Source: Dermacentor variabilis (Eukaryota; Arthropoda; Arachnida; Ixodida; Ixodidae). Taken from it: a stretch of 64,000 nt of DNA. How positions within the stretch are numbered: position 1 is the stretch's first letter; the number at the start of each line of letters is the position of its first letter. The notes beneath the pieces were generated by a model, which did no database searches, had not been told where the DNA came from, and was given only the letters and a program-made list of their open reading frames with translations. Shown one piece after another: positions 49,901 through 63,647 of this stretch. The stretch is from the NCBI RefSeq assembly GCF_050947875.1, contig NC_134569.1, positions 190,398,067 through 190,462,066 on the forward strand, read 5' to 3'. Both the position numbers and the translations under genes were made by a program.

Positions 49901-50493
49901 ACTCGTTGACGTGAGCGTGTTGTCGGTTTCGTATCGACCCAGTCTTACCGCGCCTTGAATGAGTACGTGAAGCCACGCGCGCGCTGCCACCACCAGCATG
50001 TGAGGGCCGACCTTGCAACAAGACTTCGTCCTCAACGTGATATTTTAAAGCGTTGCCCAAGTATAACTCAAGGGCTTTTGGTTAATGAATTGACCAGCCA
50101 TCAACGAAGGGCGCAGTCCATACGACAACCTAGTCGCCTTTTGTTTAAAAGTTGACTTGCAGTCTTAAGCTACACATGTTTTCGGCACCGCGCTGACGCT
50201 GACGAGCTACCAGTGGAGTTTCAAGGCAATACATGACACGAGCGTTTCTAGCCGCGTGCGTCCGAGCGCTTACTTTTTTTCTTTTCTTTTACAGGGGACT
50301 TTCCCGGCACGCGGGGTTGCGCACGACCCTTCCAAGATGTTTCGCGACTAACCCGCTAGGCCTGGGCGCATGCGCCGTCGCACCATGAAAAGTCCAGATT
50401 TGCCTCAGGCGAGAAGGGAACAAAAGGATTCCGGAGTAGGTAAGTGGGAGAAAGCGTTCCCGCACACAAAACACGATGTTAACATGCGAAATG

Positions 50494-50688
50494 TCACCGA
50501 AGTCGTGGCGCAGTGGTTAGGGCGCCGGCCTCGGCTTCGGGAGGTGGCGGGTTCGAATCCCACCGCCGGCGGAGACCCACCGCATAAAGGGTACAAGTGT
50601 CTCCCCTGCCCGGAGCATGGCTCCAATTCGTGGGATGTGCACTTGGGGGGCGCTGCTAACTCCGCTGCGTCATTCTTCAAACCAGCTT
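50494..50688 (+). mobile_element. tRNA-derived SINE-like element, U10
   Basis: Both boxes are intact (A 50506-50516, B 50550-50560). No private change was noticed. Confidence 0.75.
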
Positions 50689-51973
50689 AAAGTGGCTAGA
50701 AGCATGACGCTCTGTGGTTGCTGACATAACTCATTCGGTCGTAGACCTGAGTGGTATGTCTGGCAATTCACGCGTAAATTAATCCCCACCAAAAAATACC
50801 GGCGTTGCCGTAACAGTAGCGGAGGTTGCGGCAAAAAATCGCCACCGGTGCCTCTTCTTTTTTTCTTTTTACCCCCAAAACATGTCCTTCTTTTAACCGT
50901 GAAGCTACGCTTTATGCCCGCGATAACGAGAACAAGGAATGATATTTTATATACCTTAAAAGTCTATATATTGCGGACAAATATCGGTGTATATAAGCAT
51001 GGGGACTATGTGGGTGCCGTGAAGAAAACGTTTTGTTGAAATCTTTGTGTACTTCAGACGCTTAGAAAAAAAAAGTCGACTGCTAGCCGGTGTAGGAACA
51101 TTGTAAGTTGATTAATGCCACCCTATGTATCAGTGAAATAGAAATTCTATACAAAATGACTATACAGTTTAGGCGGCCCATACCGCAATCGATTCACTGT
51201 TTTCTTTCGCGGCTGATGTCAGTTATGACTGGCTAAGACCAAAGTCAAACTCTGAAACGATAGCTCGGTGTACATTCGGTGATGAAATGTAGCCTTTATT
51301 TACCAATTTCGCCTAGTTTCAATGATCGTCAGCCTACCGATCACAATTTCAAACTGGAGGCGATTCAACTTTGACCATTGGGTATCTGCTGGTTGTGGTA
51401 TCGACGAGAATAGCGCAAGAGCCTCTTGGTATGTGCCAAAATTGTCAATTTTCTGCCTGTTGCAATATGGACACGTAGAGGACTTGAGGAACTAGGAACG
51501 TGTTCGAACTACAACATACGCGTTCAGTATGCGATATAGGAATGGTCCAATTCATGACCAGTCGTCGATAAATAATGTGCCACGTTTACGCCAGGTATAC
51601 GTACTCCTAACAAGCTGCTTGAGCCAACTTTAACGCGATAGCGTTAAGGGCCCGGTGTCCCCCCAAAATCCGGTGTCGGAACCCCGCGTCGGACGTCGTT
51701 TTCGACAAAATGATTTTCAAACCAGCCATAACCAAGGTCCTCCATTTGGCGCAAGAAGGCGATTTAATTGAATGCCTCAATCTGAAATACGCCGAAAAAT
51801 TGTAACGTATGACATACACACAAACCGACAGACATGATAGTGGCGGATTGTAATTTTACAATCCGAGAAAATATAACTATGTTACGCGAAAACTCAAAGA
51901 AACGCCTTTCCCAGCGCTTCACCATTGATGGACCGCCAACGGAGTCCGCCATTTGCAGGCGCCGGCTCGTGAG

Positions 51974-52526
51974 TAGACAGTTTTAGTTTAGCGTGCGCAA
52001 CTATAGCGTACGCTATACGCTATAATATAGCGTACGCTAAGCAGCGCACGTTTTCTACAATTTTAGTTGGCCGGCGATATCTTCGGATCTCAGAGGCCAT
52101 ATGCCGTCGTTGCGGCTATTTCGCGCCTTTAGCGACAGGTGGCGCTGACATCTCGAACGTTTCTTTCGTTAGGCTTCGACTCGTTCGAAACGAGAAGCGA
52201 ACTCGAAAACAGCACGAGGTTATCCATAATACTCTGTCGTCGAAGCGGCCTGAGACTAAGCGAAAGCCGTTTACACAGTCATTTGCTACGAACGAAGTGC
52301 ATTTTACAAAAGCAACGCCAAATTCAATTCGAAGTGGGCAGCCGGGACCGCCGCCGTGTTTCCCGCAAGCTCCGCAAACCCCGCAAAAACGCTAACGCTA
52401 ACTCGTTTGCGTTGCGTACGCCCGCTATACCCGCTATTTCGTTTAGCGTTCAGCGCATGCGCAGTGACGACCCGCTATTTTTTAGCGTACGCAATGGAAT
52501 AGCGTACGCTATACTAAAACTGTCTA
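51974..52526. mobile_element. TIR-bounded MITE-like element, U10
   Basis: Both termini are intact and the right palindrome is complete, unlike the adjacent U9 and U11. Confidence 0.6.
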
Positions 52527-55500
52527 ATATCTCGGGGGCGACGGAGTGGTGCGCCCAGTTCCTTGCAATGCCTCCAGATGGCGCTCGCCTGCGCCGCGTC
52601 GGGCCGCACGCTGGAAGCCCCATTTCTTCCGGAAAGCCCCCCTTCGTGGCTAGCGTTCGCAGCCGACGTTTCCCGGTAAACATTACAGGTACAAATGCTC
52701 CAGTTGCCGGGAAGTGTGAGAAGCAGTCAGGGATCTTTGAATGCTGTCACGTGCCACTCTTAAACGCGAAGCATAAGCGTGCTCCATTTTTTAACAGATC
52801 TATTTGATATATTGCTGAATAAAATGCAGAGGCAGAATAAACAACACAGGTCAAAAGCGGAGAAGGAGGAAAGCGAGCTGCCTGATCAGATGATGCATGA
52901 ACGCAGGATGACGTCATGCTTTAGTGGAGGAGGGCTAAAAGTGCACGAGAGCCAGTTATCGGGGGCCGATCCACCACATACATCTTCAGGTCGAGCACGG
53001 GCGCATGATGGATAGCATTGCCGCAAAACGCAGCCAGCATTGTTTAGGTACTGCTATTTCAGTATGTATTTCAACAGTGGTTCTATGAATAAACACAATA
53101 TACTTTCACGTGTTTCAATGTAGAAGTGTTCTTGGCCCTTATATCGCGTCTACTTGTATCCGCTGATGTACGCATGAATTTTCGAGGGCATGGGCATATG
53201 AGCAAAGGTAGGCTGCACAAGACAGCTAGGATTATGTTAAATGCTTTCTTCCAACCTTGTTGAGTGTTTGCCTATTGCACTTTTTTCTTGCGCTGATGAA
53301 ATAATGTTGCGCAAGACTAGTGCATAAACACGCCTTCAGCAAAGCCGCATAATAGAGACGTAGCGGTTAAGAGATATAAATAAATAAGCATTAGTAGTGC
53401 TCGTCGTCTTATATTCGGTATGCGGATAGTGTGTCACGAAGTAATTTGAAGAAAGTTTCGTAATTACTAGCAAGTTACACGTGCTTTTGCCTGTGCGTTG
53501 CTTTTATGTGATCGATTGTGCCCAGAAATGGTCAACTACGCAGTAATTTGAGGAGCAATTCTTACCGCCTTGTAGATCAACAGTCCAAAGATGTATTAAG
53601 AGTATGTACATCACCGGGATATTAAAAAATGCACACATCGATCCACTTTAATAAGATTGGGAAGCTTTCCAAGCATATTAGTGCCTATGCAAATAACGTA
53701 ACGACAAAAGTTGCAATGTTCCAATACAGATTTTCATCAAGCAAACAAAAGAAAAGAAAAAAAAGAAAAGGTCGCAGGTGGCGTCCATTTATTTCTTCTA
53801 CATTTGCGCTTATATTCGTTTTGGCGTGCTTCGATTTGTACTCCTGTGGTTGACGAGCATGTATTCACAGTTGTGAAAGGCCGTCGGTACGCCTGCGAAA
53901 GTGTTCTTTCAGAACTACCGGGCCAGAAGCGTTTAGAAATCGTTGTATATTAATTACCCATTGCGTTTCATTTTCCTGTGCTGCCCTCTGCCGCAAACAG
54001 CTGGAAACATTTTCGAAGGGCGTCGGGGCTTTCGCCGGTTGATTTGTGTACCTGCGCCCACGGTGAGTGCGCTTCATGTGTGCGTTTCGCGGATCGATAA
54101 TCATTAATAATGTTTTCTCCGGGCAGAATGTCGTTCGTGGAAGCCACGAAGCAGTCAATGACTACTGGGTGAGGGGGCCTGTGTGCGCTGTTGTGCAAAC
54201 GGTGCGACCGATAAAGGCACGTGAAGTTCCGTTTGCCGACAAGGCTGCCTTGGAGTTTGAGGTCGCTGATTTTAGACTTGAATCTCGCATTTGGTATTTT
54301 TGTTAAACATTATTATCACATTTCGCATATTCAAAAGGTATTCGAGCGCAGCCTTCTACGCCGGATTTATCGAAGCGGTAAACTTGTTTGCGTAGACATC
54401 TACAGGCGCAGATCGTTGAGCGTCAGATATTCTGTAAAAGGTGCATCGCTGATATGAAATAATCTCTGAACGTAGCATAACATACATATCTGCGCATATG
54501 TGCCGAGTTGTACCACCCGGAGACGCGACAATATGAGCTGCCGAGCCACTTCAACAATGGCAACTGTGATCCAGATAACATATTACGGGCTGTTAATTTA
54601 TTTCTGATTCTCGCTTTCTTGAACTCCATCATACTCAGCAGTTTGCGCGTACCAGGAAACGTTTTTGAGAAAACTGTACTCGCATAATTTAAGTGCTCAT
54701 TTACAGACCGTGTCGTTCTCTCGCGTAATGTTGGATGCCATCGGTGAGACAGATTGTACAACTGAGAGAGGCAGTTGTTTCTTCTTGTGTATACGAAATG
54801 CACCGGCTCTTGTTTCTCGCTTGACACAGAGGCAAACAATGCATCTCTGGAATTGTCAAATGTGTCGGCTTAGCTGCAAATATTGCCCCAACGATCTACG
54901 TAGCGAATGCGAACGGACACATACGGCAACGGTGGCGTACAGATTTTGGCACAACGCTGCGTCACCGCTTGCCGCTTATATTGTATACGCGCCTTGCGAA
55001 GTGGAGTGTAGTCGATTTCTAATCGCAAACGACAGCACTGAGCTATGAAAGGTCTTTCGTTCTTTCTAACTGCTTCCCTTTCAGCTCAAGTCCACCAAAA
55101 GTGTGTGCACGAGCACGACGGCATTAGGCTTAACATTCGCTAAACAGCATCAGCATTGACTCAAACTCCATGTGCACGGATGGCGCGGGAGGGTTGAATC
55201 TTGTGCATTTCAACCTTTAGGCATGTTTTTCCACACTTTGACGGCGATTAATACGATACACAAGCGAAGGCGCTGTCGCCATTTCGCGTCGTCAGTTTGA
55301 TAGCCGATCGCTTAGGCTTCGTTGGCCGGCGCACTGATTTTCTCGGTGCTGTTGACAAGAAAGCCCGTCGCAGTGCGGCAACTCGCGCTCGTCGGCTGCG
55401 TCGTGTTCGGCCTGATATGATATTGTGCTTTCAGTGACGCATTGTACTAAACAGTTGGTTACTCGTTGACGTGAGCGTCTTGTCGGTTTCGTATCGACCC

Positions 55501-56053
55501 AGTCTTACCGCGCCTTGAATGAGTACGTGAAGCCACGCGCGCGCTGCCACCACCAGCATGTGAGGGCCGACCTTGCAACAAGACTTCGTCCTCAACGTGA
55601 TATTTTAAAGCGTTGCCCAAGTATAACTCAAGGGCTTTTGGTTAATGAATTGACCAGCCATCAACGAAGGGCGCAGTCCATACGACAACCTAGTCGCCTT
55701 ATGTTTAAAAGTTGACTTGCAGTCTTAAGCTACACATGTTTTCGGCACCGCGCTGACGCTGACGAGCTACCAGTGGAGTTTCAAGGCAATACATGACACG
55801 AGCGTTTCTAGCCGCGTGCGTCCGAGCGCTTACTTTTTTTCTTTTCTTTTACAGGGGACTTTCCCGGCACGCGGGGTTGCGCACGACCCTTCCAAGATGT
55901 TTCGCGACTAACCCGCTAGGCCTGGGCGCATGCGCCGTCGCACCATGAAAAGTCCAGATTTGCCTCAGGCGAGAAGGGAACAAAAGGATTCCGGAGTAGG
56001 TAAGTGGGAGAAAGCGTTCCCGCACACAAAACACGATGTTAACATGCGAAATG

Positions 56054-56248
56054 TCACCGAAGTCGTGGCGCAGTGGTTAGGGCGCCGGCCTCGGCTTCGG
56101 GAGGTGGCGGGTTCGAATCCCACCGCCGGCGGAGACCCACCGCATAAAGGGTACAAGTGTCTCCCCTGCCCGGAGCATGGCTCCAATTCGTGGGATGTGC
56201 ACTTGGGGGGCGCTGCTAACTCCGCTGCGTCATTCTTCAAACCAGCTT
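56054..56248 (+). mobile_element. tRNA-derived SINE-like element, U11
   Basis: Both boxes are intact (A 56066-56076, B 56110-56120). No private change was noticed. Confidence 0.75.
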
Positions 56249-57533
56249 AAAGTGGCTAGAAGCATGACGCTCTGTGGTTGCTGACATAACTCATTCGGTC
56301 GTAGACCTGAGTGGTATGTCTGGCAATTCACGCGTAAATTAATCCCCACCAAAAAATACCGGCGTTGCCGTAACAGTAGCGGAGGTTGCGGCAAAAAATC
56401 GCCACCGGTGCCTCTTCTTTTTTTCTTTTTACCCCCAAAACATGTCCTTCTTTTAACCGTGAAGCTACGCTTTATGTCCGCGATAACGAGAACAAGGAAT
56501 GATATTTTATATACCTTAAAAGTCTATATATTGCGGACAAATATCGGTGTATATAAGCATGGGGACTATGTGGGTGCCGTGAAGAAAACGTTTTGTTGAA
56601 ATCTTTGTGTACTTCAGACGCTTAGAAAAAAAAAGTCGACTGCTAGCCGGTGTAGGAACATTGTAAGTTGATTAATGCCACCCTATGTATCAGTGAAATA
56701 GAAATTCTATACAAAATGACTATACAGTTTAGGCGGCCCATACCGCAATCGATTCACTGTTTTCTTTCGCGGCTGATGTCAGTTATGACTGGCTAAGACC
56801 AAAGTCAAACTCTGAAACGATAGCTCGGTGTACATTCGGTGATGAAATGTAGCCTTTATTTACCAATTTCGCCTAGTTTCAATGATCGTCAGCCTACCGA
56901 TCACAATTTCAAACTGGAGGCGATTCAACTTTGACCATTGGGTATCTGCTGGTTGTGGTATCGACGAGAATAGCGCAAGAGCCTCTTGGTATGTGCCAAA
57001 ATTGTCAATTTTCTGCCTGTTGCAATATGGACACGTAGAGGACTTGAGGAACTAGGAACGTGTTCGAACTACAACATACGCGTTCAGTATGCGATATAGG
57101 AATGGTCCAATTCATGACCAGTCGTCGATAAATAATGTGCCACGTTTACGCCAGGTATACGTACTCCTAACAAGCTGCTTGAGCCAACTTTAACGCGATA
57201 GCGTTAAGGGCCCGGTGTCCCCCCAAAATCTGGAGTCGGAACCCCGCGTCGGACGTTGTTTTCGACAAAATGATTTTCAAACCAGCCATAACCAAGGTCC
57301 TCCATTTGGCGCAAGAAGGCGATTTAATTGAATGCCTCAATCTGAAATACGCCGAAAAATTGTAACGTATGACATACACACAAACCGACAGACATGATAG
57401 TGGCGGATTGTAATTTTACAATCCGAGAAAATATAACTATGTTACGCGAAAACTCAAAGAAACGCCTTTCCCAGCGCTTCACCATTGATGGACCGCCAAC
57501 GGAGTCCGCCATTTGCAGGCGCCGGCTCGTGAG

Positions 57534-58086
57534 TAGACAGTTTTAGTTTAGCGTGCGCAACTATAGCGTACGCTATACGCTATAATATAGCGTACGCTAA
57601 GCAGCGCACGTTTTCTACAATTTTAGTTGGCCGGCGATATCTTCGGATCTCAGAGGCCATATGCCGTCGTTGCGGCTATTTCGCGCCTTTAGCGACAGGT
57701 GGCGCTGACATCTCGAACGTTTCTTTCGTTAGGCTTCGACTCGTTCGAAACGAGAAGCGAACTCGAAAACAGCACGAGGTTATCCATAATAGTCTGTCGT
57801 CGAAGCGGCCTGAGACTAAGCGAAAGCCGTTTACACAGTCATTTGCTACGAACGATGTGCATTTTACAAAAGCAACGCCAAATTCAATTCGAAGTGGGCA
57901 GCCGGGACCGCCGCCGTGTTTCCCGCAAGCTCCGCAAACCCCGCAAAAACGCTAACGCTAACTCGTTTGCGTTGCGTACGCCCGCTATACCCGCTATTTC
58001 GTTTAGCGTTCAGCGCATGCGCAGTGACGACCCGCTATTTTTTAGCGTACGCAATGGAATAGCGTACGCTTTACTAAAACTGTCTA
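57534..58086. mobile_element. TIR-bounded MITE-like element, U11
   Basis: Both termini are intact and the T variant is present at the right palindrome. The change to ACGATGTGC near 57856 is shared with U12. Confidence 0.6.
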
Positions 58087-60526
58087 ATATCTCGGGGGCG
58101 ACGGAGTGGTGCGCCCAGTTCCTTGCAATGCCTCCAGATGGCGCTCGCCTACGCCGCGTCGGGCCGCACGCTGGAAGCCCCATTTCTTCCGGAAAGCCCC
58201 CCTTCGTGGCTAGCGTTCGCAGCCGACGTTTCCCGGTAAACATTACAGGTACAAATGCTCCAGTTGCCGGGAAGTGTGAGAAGCAGTCAGGGATCTTTGA
58301 ATGCTGTCACGTGCCACTCTTAAACGCGAAGCATAAGCGTGCTCCATTTTTTAACAGATCTATTTGATATATTGCTGAATAAAATGCAGAGGCAGAATAA
58401 ACAACACAGGTCAAAAGCGGAGAAGGAGGAAAGCGAGCTGCCTGATCAGATGATGCATGAACGCAGGATGACGTCATGCTTTAGTGGAGGAGGGCTAAAA
58501 GTGCACGAGAGCCAGTTATCGGGGGCCGATCCACCACATACATCTTCAGGTCGAGCACGGGCGCATGATGGATAGCATTGCCGCAAAACGCAGCCAGCAT
58601 TGTTTAGGTACTGCTATTTCAGTAAGTATTTCAACAGTGGTTCTATGAATAAACACAATATACTTTCACGTGTTTCAATGTAGAAGTGTTCTTGGCCCTT
58701 ATATCGCGTCTACTTGTATCCGCTGATGTACGCATGAATTTTCGAGGGCATGGGCATATGAGCAAAGGTAGGCTGCACAAGACAGCTAGGATTATGTTAA
58801 ATGCTTTCTTCCAACCTTGTTGAGTGTTTGCCTATTGCACTTTTTTCTTGCGCTGATGAAATAATGTTGCGCAAGACTAGTGCATAAACACGCCTTCAGC
58901 AAAGCCGCATAATAGAGACGTAGCGGTTAAGAGATATAAATAAATAAGCATTAGTAGTGCTCGTCGTCTTATATTCGGTATGCGGATAGTGTGTCACGAA
59001 GTAATTTGAAGAAAGTTTCGTAATTACTAGCAAGTTACACGTGCTTTTGCCTGTGCGTTGCTTTTATGTGATCGATTGTGCCCAGAAATGGTCAACTACG
59101 CAGTAATTTGAGGAGCAATTCTTACCGCCTTGTAGATCAACAGTCCAAAGATGTATTAAGAGTATGTACATCACCGGGATATTAAAAAATGCACACATCG
59201 ATCCACTTTAATAAGATTGGGAAGCTTTCCAAGCATATTAGCGCCTATGCAAATAACGTAACGACAAAAGTTGCAATGTTCCAATACAGATTTTCATCAA
59301 GCAAACAAAAGAAAAGAAAAAAAAGAAAAGGTCGCAGGTGGCGTCCATTTATTTCTTCTACATTTGCGCTTATATTCGTTTTGGCGTGCTTCGATTTGTA
59401 CTCCTGTGGTTGACGAGCATGTATTCACAGTTGTGATAGGCCGTCGGTACGCCTGCGAAAGTGTTCTTTCAGAACTACCGGGCCAGAAGCGTTTAGAAAT
59501 CGTTGTATATTAATTACCCATTGCGTTTCATTTTCCTGTGCTGCCCTCTGCCGCAAACAGCTGGAAACATTTTCGAAGGGCGTCGGGGCTTTCGCCGGTT
59601 GATTTGTGTACCTGCGCCCACGGTGAGTGCGCTTCATGTGTGCGTTTCGCGGATCGATAATCATTAATAATGTTTTCTCCGGGCAGAATGTCGTTCGTGG
59701 AAGCCACGAAGCAGTCAATGACTACTGGGTGAGGGGGCCTGTGTGCGCTGTTGTGCAAACGGTGCGACCGATAAAGGCACGTGAAGTTCCGTTTGCCGAC
59801 AAGGCTGCCTTGGAGTTTGAGGTCGCTGATTTTAGACTTGAATCTCGCATTTGGTATTTTTGTTAAACATTATTATCACATTTCGCATATTCAAAAGGTA
59901 TTCGAGCGCAGCCTTCTACGCCGGATTTATCGAAGCGGTAAACTTGTTTGCGTAGACATCTACAGGCGCAGATCGTTGAGCGTCAGATATTCTGTAAAAG
60001 GTGCATCGCTGATATGAAATAATCTCTGAACGTAGCAAAACATACATATCTGCGCATATGTGCCGAGTTGTACCACCCGGAGACGCGACAATATGAGCTG
60101 CCGAGCCACTTCAACAATGGCAACTGTGATCCAGATAACATATTACGGGCTGTTAATTTATTTCTGATTCTCGCTTTTTTGAACTCCATCATACTCAGCA
60201 GTTTGCGCGTACCAGGAAACGTTTTTGAGAAAACTGTGCTCGCATAATTTAAGAGCTCATTTACAGACCGTGTCGTTCTCTCGCGTAAAGTTGGATGCCA
60301 TCGGTGAGACAGACTGTACAACTGAGAGAGGCAGTTGTTTCTTCTTGTGTATACGAAATGCACCGGCTCTTGTTTCTCGCTTGACACAGAGGCAAACAAT
60401 GCATCTCTGGAATTGTCAAATGTGTCGGCTTAGCTGCAAATATTGCCCCAACGATCTACGTAGCGAATGTGAACGGACACATACGGCAACGGTGGCGTAC
60501 AGATTTTGGCACAACGCTGCGTCACC

Positions 60527-61410
60527 ACTTGCCGCTTATAGTGTATACGCGCCTTGCGAAGTGGAGTGTAGTCGACTTCTAATCGCGAACGACAGCACTG
60601 AGCTATGAAAGCTCTTTCATTCTTTCTAACTGCTTCCCTTTCAGCTCAAGTCAACCAAAAGTGTGTGCACGAGCACGACGGCATTAGGCTTAACATTCGC
60701 TGAACAGCATCAGCATTGACTCAAACTTCATGTGCACGGATGGCGCGGGAGGGTTGAATCTTGTGCATTTCAACTTTTAGGCATGTTTTTCCACACTTTG
60801 ACGGCGATTAATAAGATACACAAGCGAAGGCGCTGTCGCCATTTCGCGTCGTCAGTTTGATAGCCGATCGCTTAGGCTTCGTTGGCCGGCGCACTGATTT
60901 TCTCGGTGCTGTTGACAAGAAAGCCCGTCGCAGTGCGGCAACTCGCGCTCGTCGGCTGCGTCGTGTTCGGCCTGATATGATATTGTGCTTTCAGTGACGC
61001 ATTGTACTAAACAGTTGGTCACTCGTTGACGTGAGCGTCTTGTCGGTTTCGTATCGACCCAGTCTTACCGCGCCTTGAATGAGTACGTGAAGCCACGCGC
61101 GCGCTGCCACCACCAGCATGTGAGGGCCGACCTTGCAACAAGACTTCGTCCTCAACGTGATATTTTAAAGCGTTGCCCAAGTATAACACAAGGGCTTTTG
61201 GTTAATGAATTGACCAGCCATCAACGAAGGGCGCAGTCCATACGACAACCTAGTCGCTTTTTGTTTAAAAGTTGACTTGCAGTCTTAAGCTACACATGTT
61301 TTCGGCACCGCGCTGACGCTGACGAGCTACCAGTGGAGTTTCAAGGCAATACATAACACGAGCGTTTCTAGCCGCGTGCGTCCGAGCGCTTACTTTTTTT
61401 CTTTTCTTTG
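60527..61410. other. Haplotype tract shared with 21630-22513
   Basis: Partner of the U4/U5 tract, spanning the U11/U12 junction. Outside it, U5 and U12 differ: U12 lacks the 24-bp deletion and has T instead of A at the right palindrome. The similarity is therefore a local tract and not a period-seven higher-order repeat. Confidence 0.85.
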
Positions 61411-61613
61411 ACAGGGGACTTTCCCGGCACGCGGGGTTGCGCACGACCCTTCCAAGATGTTTCGCGACTAACCCGCTAGGCCTGGGCGCATGCGCCGTCG
61501 CACCATGAAAAGTCCAGATTTGCCTCAGGCGAGAAGGGAACAAAAGGATTCCGGAGTAGGTAAGTGGGAGAAAGCGTTCCCGCACACAAAACACGATGTT
61601 AACATGCGAAATG

Positions 61614-61808
61614 TCACCGAAGTCGTGGCGCAGTGGTTAGGGCGCCGGCCTCGGCTTCGGGAGGTGGCGGGTTCGAATCCCACCGCCGGCGGAGACCCAC
61701 CGCATAAAGGGTACAAGTGTCTCCCCTGCCCGGAGCATGGCTCCAATTCGTGGGATGTGCACTTGGGGGGCGCTGCTAACTCCGCTGCGTTATTCTTCAA
61801 ACCAGCTT
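61614..61808 (+). mobile_element. tRNA-derived SINE-like element, U12
   Basis: Both boxes are intact (A 61626-61636, B 61670-61680). One private C-to-T change lies near the 3' end (GCGTTATTC). Confidence 0.75.
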
Positions 61809-63094
61809 AAAGTGGCTAGAAGCATGACGCTCTGTGGTTGCTGACATAACTCATTCGGTCGTAGCCCTGAGTGGTATGTCTGGCAATTCACGCGTAAATT
61901 AATCCCCACCAAAAAATACCGGCGTTGCCGTAACAGTAGCGGAGGTTGCGGCAAAAAATCGCCACCGGTGCCTCTTCTTTTTTTCTTTTTACCCCCAAAA
62001 CATGTCCTTCTTTTAACCGTGAAGCTACGCTTTATGTCCGCGATAACGAGAACAAGGAATGATATTTTATATACCTTAAAAGTCTATATATTGCGGACAA
62101 ATATCGGTGTATATAAGCATGGGGACTATGTGGGTGCCGTGAAGAAAACGTTTTGTTGAAATCTTTGTGTACTTCAGACGCTTAGAAAAAAAAAAGTCGA
62201 CTGCTAGCCGGTGTAGGAACATTGTAAGTTGATTAATGCCACCCTATGTATCAGTGAAATAGAAATTCTATACAAAATGACTATACAGTTTAGGCGGCCC
62301 ATACCGCAATCGATTCACTGTTTTCTTTCGCGGCTGATGTCAGTTATGACTGGCTAAGACCAAAGTCAAACTCTGAAACGATAGCTCGGTGTACATTCGG
62401 TGATGAAATGTAGCCTTTATTTACCAATTTCGCCTAGTTTCAATGATCGTCAGCCTACCGATCACAATTTCAAACTGGAGGCGATTCAACTTTGACCATT
62501 GGGTATCTGCTGGTTGTGGTATCGACGAGAATAGCGCAAGAGCCTCTTGGTATGTGCCAAAATTGTCAATTTTCTGCCTGTTGCAATATGGACACGTAGA
62601 GGACTTGAGGAACTAGGAACGTGTTCGAACTACAACATACGCGTTCAGTATGCGATATAGGAATGGTCCAATTCATGACCAGTCGTCGATAAATAATGTG
62701 CCACGTTTACGCCAGGTATACGTACTCCTAACAAGCTGCTTGAGCCAACTTTAACGCGATAGCGTTAAGGGCCCGGTGTCCCCCCAAAATCTGGTGTCGG
62801 AACCCCGCGTCGGACGTCGTTTTCGACAAAATGATTTTCAAACCAGCCATAACCAAGGTCCTCCATTTGGCGCAAGAAGGCGATTTAATTGAATGCCTCA
62901 ATCTGAAATACGCCGAAAAATTGTAACGTATGACATACACACAAACCGACAGACATGATAGTGGCGGATTGTAATTTTACAATCCGAGAAAATATAACTA
63001 TGTTACGCGAAAACTCAAAGAAACGCCTTTCCCAGCGCTTCACCATTGATGGACCGCCAACGGAGTCCGCCATTTGCAGGCGCCGGCTCGTGAG

Positions 63095-63647
63095 TAGACA
63101 GTTTTAGTTTAGCGTGCGCAACTATAGCGTACGCTATACGCTATAATATAGCGTACGCTAAGCAGCGCACGTTTTCTACAATTTTAGTTGGCCGGCGATA
63201 TCTTCGGATCTCAGAGGCCATATGCCGTCGTTGCGGCTATTTCGCGCCTTTAGCGACAGGTGGCGCTGACATCTCGAACGTTTCTTTCGTTAGGCTTCGA
63301 CTCGTTCGAAACGAGAAGCGAACTCGAAGACAGCACGAGGTTATCCATAATACTCTGTCGTCGAAGCGGCCTGAGACTAAGCGAAAGCCGTTTACACAGT
63401 CATTTGCTACGAACGATGTGCATTTTACAAAAGCAACGCCAAATTCAATTCGAAGTGGGCAGCCGGGACCGCCGCCGTGTTTCCCGCAAGCTCCGCAAAC
63501 CCCGCAAAAACGCTAACGCTAACTCGTTTGCGTTGCGTACGCCCGCTATACCCGCTATTTCGTTTAGCGTTCAGCGCATGCGCAGTGACGACCCGCTATT
63601 TTTTAGCGTACGCAATGGAATAGCGTACGCTTTACTAAAACTGTCTA
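63095..63647. mobile_element. TIR-bounded MITE-like element, U12
   Basis: Both termini are intact and the T variant is present at the right palindrome. ACGATGTGC is shared with U11, and CGAAGACAGC near 63330 is private. Confidence 0.6.

Larger units (their letters stand above)
44450..50010 (+). repeat. Macrosatellite unit U9 (5561 bp)
   Basis: Ninth unit, one base longer through an insertion in CTGTTGTG near 45484. T45010 in the SINE creates a TGA that shortens the 106-codon frame to 67. G47502 is shared with U10 (53062) and U11 (58622), three adjacent units, which is the pattern expected of spread by local unequal exchange. Confidence 0.97.
50011..55570 (+). repeat. Macrosatellite unit U10 (5560 bp)
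   Basis: Tenth unit, with no net indel. Private changes include C near 50917 and T near 54478. At the equivalent of the U3/U4/U5/U11 block it carries only one of the linked variants (CAGCAGTTTG near 54638), so it may hold the end of a shared tract. Confidence 0.97.
55571..61130 (+). repeat. Macrosatellite unit U11 (5560 bp)
   Basis: Eleventh unit, with no net indel. From about 60176 to its end it shares the U4 haplotype. From 60527 onward every diagnostic base lies exactly 38,897 bp after its partner in U4/U5. Its T59437 is shared with U6. Confidence 0.97.

Noticed and set aside
21630..61410. Higher-order repeat with a period of seven units
   Set aside because: U4/U5 match U11/U12 only in a local tract. 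U1 does not resemble U8, nor U2 resemble U9, nor U3 resemble U10 beyond the background.
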